This document shows positions 33,341 to 45,300 of a stretch of DNA of 64,000 bases, in pieces. A program made the position numbers and the translations under genes. The notes beneath the pieces are model-generated. The model was given only the letters and a program-made list of their open reading frames with translations, was not told where the DNA came from and did not search any database. How positions within the stretch are numbered: position 1 is the first letter of the stretch; every line of letters begins with the position of its first letter. Source of the stretch: Neoarius graeffei (taxonomy: Eukaryota > Chordata > Actinopteri > Siluriformes > Ariidae); assembly GCF_027579695.1 (NCBI RefSeq), contig NC_083577.1:62799241-62863240 (forward strand), given 5' to 3'.

Positions 33341-36300
33341 CTTGCCATTGAGATGGTAGAGAAAAACAGAAAAAAAAAACTTGAGTTAGATATATGAGGA
33401 TTCTAATAGATTGAATAGTGTTCAACATGACAAAACCACTGTTCGTTTCTTGATCCACTTTTCTTTTTATAGCTACACACAAGCCATAAATTTACACCTG
33501 GTTTTGGGAGGTGGACAAAGTCATGCATTTGCAGTTGTATCTGTTGAAGCATGCACAGTGCTTAAATTTCGATTTGTACCAGTCAGTGGTTGAGTGGACT
33601 AAAATGAACAGGAATGATCTTAGGACACACATGAAATCCTGACCTGAGAGGTTTGGTATTGTGATTAAGGCAAGGGAAGGGATTATAGCCGAGTGTTTGG
33701 GGGGGGGATAAAAAAAATAAAAAACACACACAACCACACGTGACAAATTTTTCTCCAAAGAGCTTATATTACATAACGTAGCACATAATCACTAAACTGT
33801 GCTGTAGTCAGCTGCAAAAGTCACACTCCCTTTTACATAGTACAATATTTCACAAGAAGGAACAGTGTATTTTCATGATGTCCAAAAAAATTGGTGAAGG
33901 AAGATTTGGGGAGAAAGGCATTCACATGGAAGCGGAGAGGGACCATGCATCAAAATGATGTCTAGAACAATACCATGACTTTCAACCCAACGATGAAGGC
34001 ACAATAATTAATTTCCTTTCCTACTTCATACGGAGAACGAGGAAGGAGAAGTGACATGATGTGGCATCTTTTCTGACCTCAGCCATACCATGCCAGGCCC
34101 TTGCAGTAGTGTAGGCACATATCATTAACAAGTCTCTGGCTAAAGTGCATCATGAAATGCTCAGTGAACCTCATACCCAACATTGGAGGAGGTCAGTGGC
34201 AAATGATAATGGACAGTTCAGTCATAATCACAAAATATGCTTTAAAGATCGTATGATTACTAAAAATTCAGGTGCTGCAATATTAATGTGACCTTACCTC
34301 AAGCCAAAGGATTGTCTCAAATATTTCAAGCCTGTATTTAAACATTAGTGCCCAAATAGAGAAGCTTGCATGTATCTTAACTGAAGTCTTATACTTAGCA
34401 TGCATGTCAAGCTTTTAACCACACATTTCCAGTTCATTTGAGGTTCTGCCACAGTTTAAAAGGTTACCTCTCCTAATATCGAACCATTAGAAATAACATG
34501 AAATGGCTCAAAGATAGATTACATTTCAGAATGTTTTGCTGTCTGTAGCAGAAGCCCAACTCCTGGAGTGTGTAAAAACATACTGATGCTGTAATCTGCA
34601 AGATAAACACAAGCAGGCCAGTCCTTACTTAAAGCCCCAGCCTGTCCCTCCCAGCACTATGGCTGCCACCAGGATGGCTCCAGCGATGGAGCCAATGATC
34701 AGGTTGGTGGCACTAGGTCCTGTCGCGGAGGGGCAGCATGGGAAAATATATACATTTTTAATTTGACTAAAATTCAAACTATGTATTTCGATTGTTGCTT
34801 ATTAACACTGTTATAAAAAAAAGATTAAAATTGCAAGGAACAATCATGCTTGTTTCTTCAAGCAGGTTAACCTCTTTATACAAGATCTACTTCTGCCTAG
34901 CTAAGCAGTTCTAGTCTTAAATCAGCATTGGATTCTAATTAAATTTAATTTACATGTGCAGCGATATAGAAAAGGCCTACTAATAAGAGTATAAACATTA
35001 CCAAAGTAAACTTAAGTGGTATTGAGTTAGCTGTTTGTGATCTAAATATAGCATTCGGAAATTACAGTATCAGGCTGTAGAAATATATTTCCCAGAAACC
35101 TCAGATTATCTATGCAAATAAAGTATTTGGTTTTACTATGTCGCATGCCACCATAAAACTGAGATATTCTCACTTACACACATTTTGCATAATGTTTGTG
35201 TGTGCATAACTAAAATTCTAGTGCCTGCTGGTAGAGAAATTCAAGTTGCTGTAAACATATTTTAAGCACCATACATTTTTGTTTACTCTTAAATCTTCAA
35301 TCGTTTATTAGAAGAGGGTAGTGTTCTCAGTAGGGATGTGATGGCTCAGTGGTTAAAACTTTGGGCTGCTGGCTGAAAGTTCAAATCCCAGCATTTTCAA
35401 ACTACCAAAGTTGAGGTCTTTAGCAAGACCTTTATTCCCTAAACTGCTCAGTTGTGTCCTGTCTCAAATATAAGCTGCTTTGTATAAAAAAAAAAAAAGT
35501 GTCCGCCAAATAAGTAAAATGTAAAGATTTGTTCAGTTCCCAGCCTTGCTTGGTGCAAGGAATGGAGCAAAGCCACTGCAATGTTTAACCACTACAATGA
35601 AAATTAGCCTGTATGGCTAGATCTGACACGTTTACATGATGGATCGACGCACTCGTGTTAAAGTGCATTGTCCCTTCTTAATAAATAAAATAAAACAAAC
35701 ACTGATGCTAATGCAGTAATCCAAATTATACCTGTGCATATAGTTTGTGTATGTGTGTATATCATCATTAACCAAGAACCAATCAGTAATCAGATTTGCA
35801 CTACTACATGCAAGACTTTATGCCAAAAGTGCACCAGTTCATGGGAAAAAGGTGAGACCACGCAACGAAGAGGCCTCCGATATGGCTTTAAGGCAACAAT
35901 AGATCACAACTATATTTGTAATCTAACAGGTGAATTGTTTTTCATTTAGGCTCACACATATAGTAGTGAAAATCTGGTTACTGATGAAAAATATTGTAAA
36001 CGTCTAGGTTATATTGGCTAGTCCACATGCCACAACACAGTGGATTACCTTAATGTTTCTGAACCTTAAATTAACACAATCACATGCAATGCCTGTTGAG
36101 TTGAGCCCCAAAACCTGATTTTACTGATACGAATGCAGGTATCTATGGTATCAAACAACAGCAGGAGATGTATAGCAACAGTCAAAGGACAAAAATGGGA
36201 CAGAATAGTTGGAAAGAGATTCTAACAATCACAGGATGCCATAAAAACTTAGGAAAAACACATCACTATGGTTACAAGCTACATAATACAGCCACTACAC

Positions 36301-39300
36301 ATACACACAAACACAGTTACACACCACCATAGGCGGGTCACTGCACTGTCACACACAGGACAGCAGCACCATGGAAAAAAATGCTTACTCAAGTCCCCAC
36401 CCAGTTCCTCCAAACAGAACCCCCAGGGCCAGAACAGTCCCTGCTAGAGCCCCTATCAGTCTGTTAGTGGCCACATTTGCTGTGCACGAGAGAGAGGGAG
36501 CATCATTACTAATCATGCTGCTGCTCTTCCACAACAGCTTTATCTGTTAGGATGACTTAGGCTACATCCACACGACAACGGCAACGAGATGTTATTAAAA
36601 AAAATATCGCGTCCACATGGGCAACGGATCAGTAAAATATCAGGTACATATGGCAACGCAACGCTTGCTGAAAACGATGCAATACACATGCCACACCTCT
36701 AGGTGCGCTGTAAGACGGTCCCATCGGAGACACCAGGACAATAGAAGAAGTAAGGACGCATGCGCATAAACTATTATGCGCGAGACTTCATATTAGCCAC
36801 AAAGTCAGGAAAATCTGTTCGTAAAGTTACGTTATAATGACCAAATACAATGAAAAGTATTTTTCCAGTCTCACCTGTGAAAGGTAATCCCATGTGATCT
36901 CGTTTGGACGGTAAACCTGTTGGTACAGTTAAACGCAGCACATGAATGAGGCATCTTTATTCTCCGCTTTGCCCCATCCAATATGGCGGCGAGGATGACG
37001 TATGATTCTACGCGGAAGGCGGCGTCTTTAATGGTCTGGAATAAATTGAATGCTACATGTTGATGGATTAATTTGTTCTTCTACGCCCTTTTTGACGAAT
37101 GTATTGTAGAACTTAAACCAACATCTGAAGAGGTGAGATCGCTCCTTTTTTTCCCTATTTTTGCTGGCGGGATTGACTCTGCCCTAAGGGCAGAGTCTCT
37201 CCCTCTCTCTCTCTCTCTCTCTCTCACTTTGCACCATTACACAATAAATATTCACAGTGAAAATATTTTGTAAGCGCGTTTCATGAACCAAGTTATAGGA
37301 TTTGTTGACAACTCGCATCGAGTTCGTTACACTTCTACCCGGGGTGAAGCACTGACAGTCATGTGGTTGTGACGTCATCGTAAACAAATCCGTTCTACTC
37401 ATACAGACGACTTCGCAACAGCGCCGTTGCCAGATCTTTCCACTCTGGAACCCGTTCTCAAAAGATTTCGTTTTGGGGCACCCAAAACGCCGGTGCCGTG
37501 TGGACGCCAGGCCGAAACGATAAACAATTTTATCAGATTCACCTGAATCCGTTGCCGTGTGGACAGGGCCTTAGAGTGCTCTATATTTATGGGCCATCAA
37601 CTCAATTTAAAAACAAAACTTTAACCAAATGTGGGTTTGGAATGCTTGACACACAGCGCATTGTTTGTTTGTGTGTGTGTGTGAGAGAGAGAGACATAAT
37701 GAGAAAATGACAAACCCCGTGGCTCTTCATCTTCAGTGGAAGCTGGCTCTTTAGGGGGGTCAGGTATGCTGCAGTCAGTCCCTGCCCATGTCACATCACA
37801 CGTACATGTCGCCTCATTATTGCAAACCTGTCGGTCATACAGCAATGGGCAGAGGTTTTATTTTAAACAAGTTTCATGGATATTTACTCATCTCATTATC
37901 TCTAGCCGCTTTATCCTGTTCTACAGGGTCGCAGGCAAGCTGGAGCCTATCCCAGCTGACTACGGGCGAAAGGCAGGGTACACCCTGGACAAGTCGCCAG
38001 GTCATCACAGGGCTGACACATAGACACAGACAACCATTCACACTCACATTCACACCTACGGTCAATTTAGAGTCACCAGTTAACCTAACCTGCATGTCTT
38101 TGGACTGTGGGGGAAACCGGAGCACCCATGTATATAATATTTTGCGTATACACACACACGCACACACCAGTAGTTTCAGGTACAATTTCTGCAAGTTTAT
38201 AAGGAAATTAGGGTAAGGGTAAGTTTTACTGAGCATCATGGAGAATCTGCCATGGTTCGGAAAAGTGGTTTGTTATGCAATATGTTGTTTTCTTTACTGA
38301 CGTAACATTTAAAAAAATTGTTCAAAAAGTAATGATTGGAAATATAAAAATTGTCATAAAATAAATATCACCAACAACATTTGTATTAACCCTCTGGGGT
38401 CTGAGGGTATTTTCTGGCACTCTAATGATTTTGGCATGCTCCGATTTTGCTGTCGGTCTCAACAAATCTAAGCAGTATTTTCAAAGTCATATGACTTTTT
38501 TGTATTCAGCACAAGTTCAGCTACAATAATATCCATGTAGTATGTACAGTATGTCATGATTCTGCCTTTTAAAAAAAAAACAGATAAATGAAGATGATGA
38601 TGTAAAAAGCAGTTACAGAACTATGTTGGAAGGTGTGAAAAAAAACCATGACCTTACCCATTGTGACGAACCGTTTTGGTCACTTGAGATGATTCTGTTC
38701 ACTTGTATGAATGTATCAAGCACAAAAACTTAAATATGCGCCATTGATTTGGACAATTAACTGGCCATCAAAAAAATTTGTCCTATTGTTTTTGGATAAA
38801 GGGTTGGCAGAGGGAAGGGTATTCAGTGAGAAGGGTAAATTTCCATTCCATTCAATGAGAAGAGTGAAAACCCCTCCCACTGCCAACTCTTAATCCCATC
38901 AGGTCAAGTGATTAAAAAAAAAAAATTACCTTACCCATTGTGACGAACTTTTTTTTTCTTTCACATAATCCAACAGTTCTAAAACTGATTTTTACAACAG
39001 CTTAATTTATCTGGTATTTGACTCTGTTCAGGGCAGTGCTGTAGTACTCGAGATCGGTCTTGGTCTCAAGACCGGTCTCGAGACCACTTTTTGAAGGTCT
39101 CGGTCTCGTCTCGGAATCGACTGCATTTTTACTCAGTCTTGTCTCGGTCTCGGACAAAGCGGACTAGGGATTTTATTTCAAGACCAGTCAAGACCACAAC
39201 TGTGGGGATATCAATAAATTGCCTGTGCATTTTTGGATTTACTTGTTAATATCATTGCTGTGATTTTGCGTAAATCGTATTGCTTCGAGTACAACCAATA

Positions 39301-42300
39301 ACTTGACTCATTATTTGAAATTGTTGTCACCGTTAACGGCTGTCACCCCTCCTGCCCCCTTTCACCGCCCCCCACAAACGTGCATGTGAGTGACAGGAGA
39401 AGAGGCCGTGTGAAGATGTCAGCCAACTCGTCTGTAATAAAATTTGGTTACCTGAACCACAAAGAGTTTTTGTGCACAACTACAACCAAAAGAAAACACA
39501 GCGCAACATGTAAATTTTGTAAAGCAACGCTAACGGAGATGGCTGGGACCACGTCCAACTTTTACCGGCACTTGGAGAGGAAGCATAAAGAAAGATAAGC
39601 TAAGTGTAAGTGAGATTTAGTGAATACTAGCTAAACACGTTTGCTAACCATGTGTATACAGTATGTTTCAGGACACCGGTTTCATTGGCTTGCCGGTTAT
39701 TTACCCCCTAGCTAGGCGCACAAGCATATTAGCACATTACCTCACTGCATCAGATAACTTAATGTTACAATGGATGAAACATTAAGTTAGCTAATGTAGT
39801 GTTAACTTTGTGAGAGTGAGGGGTCAGGACATGTGTCTTATTCCTACGTTACGTTTTTTCATGTGATAAAAATGACGAGACAGGTGACATAAAGCTATGT
39901 AGCTAATGTGTATATAGTTATGTTACATCAACGTCAACTCTGGCGTAAACGATACACGCCGCGCTCCCTCTCCTGGGTGAGAGAGCTAGAGTCAGCAGTC
40001 TCCAGAGTGGAGACAGAGTAACATTAATGCTCCACTTCTATGAAGTTACACATTAAATATGCTTTGCCTGGCTATAAGCATACATCACATACTTAGAGTG
40101 CTAATTTGGGGGTTAAATACACAAATATATAACTTTATGTAGTCAAACGCTAGAGCTTGTGTGTGTAAGTGAGTAAGTCTGGCTCGCTCAATCACTCAGA
40201 TTTTCTCACACTGTGTTAGATGGGTTTTTAGAAAAATACATATCTGTCCCTTTTATCCCTTTTCCATGGAAGTTTATTCACATTAAAAGTGATTGTTATT
40301 TCAGTGTTATGGTAAGAAAATTGACTGGTTTGGCCATATTGTACCATGTCAATCATATCGTTGTGTAACCATTTGAAAGCTATTTGAAAAAGATTTTGGT
40401 TGCCTTAATGCCTTGCTGTATATGATCCACACATTTTGTTCTAATACAGTACACAGATTTTACATACAGTTATGAAGTTTTGATACTTTTACTTTCTGTA
40501 CATCTTACACCAATATTTTTAAGATTGCTATTTGATGTAATTGTTCATAATCACCAGATATCTTACGGATTCTTTCGCCCTGAATTTTAGGTTCCTGGAG
40601 TACAAGGCAGGACAACAGACAGATGTCACGCAGCCATCTATTGCATCTTTTGCCCAGAAAGTGCAGGTCTACAGTCTGCATTCACCAAGGCAACAAGCCA
40701 TCAGTGAAGCCATCATCCAAGATTTGGTAATTGGGTGTTGCCTGCCTCTGTCACTTGTAGAAAATGAACATTTTAAACACTTTCTTGAGATAATGGACAG
40801 TAAGTACACACCAATCTCTAGAAGAACAATTTCTGAGAAACGGATACCAGAGTTGGTAAGGAAGGTCAAGGAAACTGTTTTGAAGAAGCTGGAGACCTGG
40901 TCGTCCGTGTCATTAACAACAGATCTCTGGTCAGATCGCAGGCTTCGCTCTTTTCTTGGAGTGACTGCCCATGTGTGCTCTGAATCAAAGGATTCCTATG
41001 CAATTGAATCCTACCTGCTGGACTGTAGGCTTTTTACAGGTAGACATAGTGCAGAATGAATTGCTTCTGCTTTTGAGGAAATAACAGAGGAATATGCTAT
41101 CCGCCAGAAGATAAGCTATATCATCACAGACAATGCTGCCAATATGAAATGCGCTTTCAAAGTTCACATGCCACAACACCAGTCTGATGAGAGTGAGGAG
41201 GAAAATCTAGATGATGAGCACTTGTGGGAGGACATGGATTCAGTGGAAGACACAGAATTACCCTGGTCATCAGGTGAACGGCTTTCCTGTTTTGCCCACT
41301 CTCTGCAGTTAGTTGTCAAATGACGGCATGAAGGAGGTGAGGTCAATCTCCCGCACCATAGCCAAAACATCACAGTTCACAACTCTGTTACATAGTAGTG
41401 TCATGGTCCTACCTGTGGGTTTCCTCTCTTCAGGTAACATCTCCACTCCTCTCCACTCAGCATTACCGGCCACGCCCGCATACGCTTCCTCTTATTAACT
41501 CTCAGTGGCTGTCATTGGCTGTTGCCTATCACCTGCTCCTCCCCTGTGTGTATTTAAGCTGCTGTCCTCCCAAGCTTCAGTGTCAGATTGTCTTCTAGGT
41601 GTTGACTCCGTCAACTCTTCAGTCCTGGTAACCTGACCCTGAATTTCTGTCCCTTATCTTGCTACCTGATCTGTGACTCTGTGTTCCAGCCTGTTGTGCT
41701 GTCCTGTCTGTCTGCTGAGGGACTGCTCTCTGGGAGACTGCCTGAACACCTAGTGCCGTCAGCTTACAGCCTCCCTACTCTGACAACACCCGATCCCATC
41801 TGATCTCTGAAGCTAAGCAGGGTTGCGCCTGGTCAGTGCTTGGATGGGAGACCACAGACATCACCACCATGCTCCCACCAGCCATCCCTGCCTCTCAGTC
41901 CTCCTGCCACTGAACTTCACACATGCACATCCTCCCAACTCCCTTTCCCCTGTTATCAGTAAAACTCAACATTTAACTTGCGCTCTTGGGTCCTCGTCTG
42001 TTTGTCCTGACAAGTAGCTCACAATTCAAAGACAAGTTTGAGGCTATGTTTGACGCAAATAAGACTATTCCAGCAGCAAACAGCACTTTCAAACAAGTAC
42101 AGGCCCTCACAGCTCTGGACCACAAAGCCCTGAACGAAATGTGCAGCAAGGACTATGAGGATGTAGTCTTTAGTGCTCGCGAGTGGAACCAGCTGAAGGA
42201 ACTTAGTGCAGTTCTTGCACCATTCTCCGAGGCAACAGACCTGACAGAAGGAGAGAAATCAGTTACAATTAGCATGGTGGTTCCAACTGTCCTGGACTTG

Positions 42301-45300
42301 AATACACACCTCCTCAAGATGGAAGAGACCCGAATGCAGTGCCAGCCATTAGTCAGAGCCCTTCGGCAGTCTCTGCTGAAAAGATTCTCTGGAATCTTTA
42401 CAAAAGCAAACATGGCCAAGAGAGTGGAACAGATGAACCTTTTAACTACAATGTGTACTTCTTGGCTACCATGCTGGATCCACAGTTTGGCCTAAACTGG
42501 GTGGATCTGGATGTCACAAATGGAGGAAATGCAACATCAGTGAAGAAGATCAGAGATGAGCTGAAGAGGACACTGACAGGTTAGTATTATCCAGGGAAAG
42601 AAATAGTAAAAAAAAGTCCTTACATAGTCAAAGTTGAATTATGGTTTTAATCCTGTCATTGTGTATTTGTTTGTGTTTTTCAGACACTTTGTTGTCAGAG
42701 GTGGAGAACATGATCGACAGTGAAGGAGATGCAACTGACTCTGGGGTCATGAATGTGGATTCATCCAGTGATTCGCCACCAGTCAAATGCCCACGCCTTC
42801 TGTCCCGCTACAAGGCTCACAAGAAGCGCAACTCAGCCCAGGATTCAAGTGTTATAACACAGATAAGCAAATACTTCGATGCCATCAATGACTCTGACAC
42901 TGACAATGCACTCTTCATCTGGGCCAAAAACCATGACTGATTCCCACAACTCCACAAGTTGGCACTAAAGGTGCTGTCAGTCTCTGCCTCCTCAGCACCA
43001 GTGGAGAGGGTTTTTAGTAGGGGGGCATCATAATGAGACCCCATCTTGCACATTTAGGTCACAGAATGTTGAAGTCTCTGATATTTCTAAAATGCAACCA
43101 AACTCTACTTTAAAGTCCACGTTTTTGTGGTCTTTCACAATGTCCATGTCATGTGTTTATCATTCGTGGTGTGCATGGACTTAAATGTTTCAGCATTGCA
43201 GTTTGTTCTGGTTTGGCATATGAGGTCATCATTTTTGAAACTGCTTGCACAAAAAATTTGTACTGTATTCGATGGATGGTAAATCATTCAGTACAGTGTT
43301 AAATAAAGATGGGTTTCAGTTCCTTAGTGTTTGTATTTGTTTGCTTATAGAAAACAAAGGAAAATTCCCACACATGAAATTCATCTCTGCAGTGCTTTTT
43401 GATTATTTTATCAAGACATTTCATTATACAGACATATAATATAGGTCAACAAAAGAGGTGAATGAACAGCAATCTTCATTTGTTTTCTGTGGGTGTTTTT
43501 ATGGGAATATGGATTACTTGCAGGTCTATTTGAGGGGTGCCTATGGTTTGCATGTTCCACATTTTATCATAAGTGTCATGCAGTGTGGGACACTGGTCTG
43601 GTCTTGGTCTTGACTCGGTCTCGCCCTGCCTCGGTCTTGGTCTTGTCTCAGTCTCGACCCCTCAAAGTCTTGGTCTTGATACACTGTGGTCTTGGTCTTG
43701 TCTTGGTCTCGGTTTAGGTGGCCTTGACTACAACAATGGTTCAGGGTGTCTTCAAATTAACTTTTGTACAATTTTACTCAGTTCAGAGCCACAACCTACT
43801 CTTACACAATTACTCTGTAATTTTGCTCCCACTCCAACTCCAAATTTTACTCTCTAAACTCAAAATAGAGCAAAATTAACTATTTTTCAGGGAAATACTT
43901 TTAACTCTGGAAAAATTGTTCAGTCATTTTTCCTGTGCATCTACAACAGCACACGCATATCAACTGATTGGCTCATAATAAATAGAAGAAATATTTACAA
44001 TTACTCCAGTTGATCTTTGGCTGGATCAAGTCAAAGTTATTTAAAAAACAAAACAAAAAGCACCACTCATCATCAGTGTCGTGGTTCTCAAGACTGAATT
44101 GAATCGCTATCCTGAACCATCCGAAGCACAAAATCCGTGTGTCATCTCGAAACAAGTTTTACCTCCAAACAACCTAAACTTTGGCTGACAGATTTTATCC
44201 TGTTTAAAAGCAAAAGAGAAACCAATCAAAACCGAAAGAGTGAAAGTGATTATCATGCCGTTACCACGTGAATAGTCTTTTATGAAGGCGTAAGTGGGCG
44301 CTCAGCGCTCCGACTCTGGTGTGACTGAGTAAGGTGACAAGTTATGTTTCACCTAATTTAGGTAATTTTAAAAAATATTATATTTGGCAGTGGGCACATA
44401 GGAAAGTGTAAAGTATAAAGTTTCTGTCACTATGTTTATCATGCTTGTATGATAAAAGATATTTATCTAAATACACGACCTACTCATTCTAAACCTGCCA
44501 GCTTCGCCGGCGAAGCTCTCAACCCCAGAGGGTTAAAATAGAGTGCCTAAGGCTGCACAATACTGTATAGTCAGTCAGTTTAATTTGCTAGAGAGACAGC
44601 ATGAGTGCTTACCCCATGGTTGGAGCAGATGTGGCCGTTGGGTCCGGTAGGACAGGCACTCATGTTGAAGAATTGGATGGGCAGACACTTACGGTCAAGG
44701 CACATCATGGACGGCCCACATGGCGTCCCATCCTCCACATAACCCAGATCAGTGTCATCATCCATTAACACATGACCGCCACTGAGATGTAGAACAATGG
44801 AGCAAATTCAATCATCAAATTCAACCTGTAAGGCTGAGGGACAAGCCTGGATACATGTTCCACTCACCTGCATTCAATCAGTCGGCCCTGGTGGTTAAAG
44901 GATGTAGGCGTGATCTCTCCCTTTATTCTTCCGATGCGAGGCATTGACTCAACATTAGTGCACAGCAGATACCCACAGAACACATCGCTGTAAGCAGAGA
45001 GATGTACAATGACTACGGGATACAGACCGAACAAATACAGCCAAAACGGCAAATGTGGATTAAATCAGCACCAATACACATCACATCACAGAAGATAAAG
45101 ACTTCTTCTGCTCCTTTTTCTCTATAATAAGACGGTAAATTTGTGGTCACTGAGAGTCATATTCAAAGATGAATTAAGCATACATCTAAAATGTGGTATT
45201 AAGACCCAAGACATAACAGACTTAAATCACTACTTGTATACAATTGCACAGTATGTAAGAACAGGGAGTGTCTCAGTTATGCACCATTCTGACCATGGAT

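Larger units (their letters stand above)
39416..43100 (+). pseudogene. hAT transposase (ZBED-like), broken
   Basis: A BED zinc finger comes first (CKFCKATL...[11 protein letters not shown], 39416-39595), then after a probable intron a catalytic region from about 40590 ([13 protein letters not shown] and IITDNAANM), then the C-terminal dimerisation motif [10 protein letters not shown] near 43000. Breaks: a TGA at 41057-41059, a one-base insertion near 41320, a frameshift near 42440, a stop near 42938, and the LTR insertion. The remaining similarity is high, so loss is not ancient. Confidence 0.85.
39034..43738 (+). mobile_element. hAT transposon (4.7 kb) with decayed BED-type transposase
   Basis: Left end CAGTGCTGTAGTACTCGAG, right end (inverse) CATTGTTGTAGTCAAGG, flanked by the 8-bp duplication GTTCAGGG (39026-39033, 43739-43746). 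Both subterminal regions are full of GGTCTC/GGTCTTG words. It carries a near-complete but broken transposase and a solo LTR at 41399-42012. Confidence 0.92.
38390..44532. mobile_element. piggyBac-like MITE, split by a hAT element
   Basis: Termini CCCTCTGGGGTCTGAGGG and CAACCCCAGAGGG are inverted, and each is flanked by TTAA (38386-38389, 44533-44536), the piggyBac target. Without the inserted hAT the element is about 1.4 kb, with no transposase. It is the outermost layer of a three-level nest in an adam23 intron. Confidence 0.82.

Noticed and set aside
41762-41853. A genuine 5S rRNA gene
   Set aside because: It lacks the last quarter of the 5S sequence and a T-run terminator, has about 18 differences, and lies inside an LTR.
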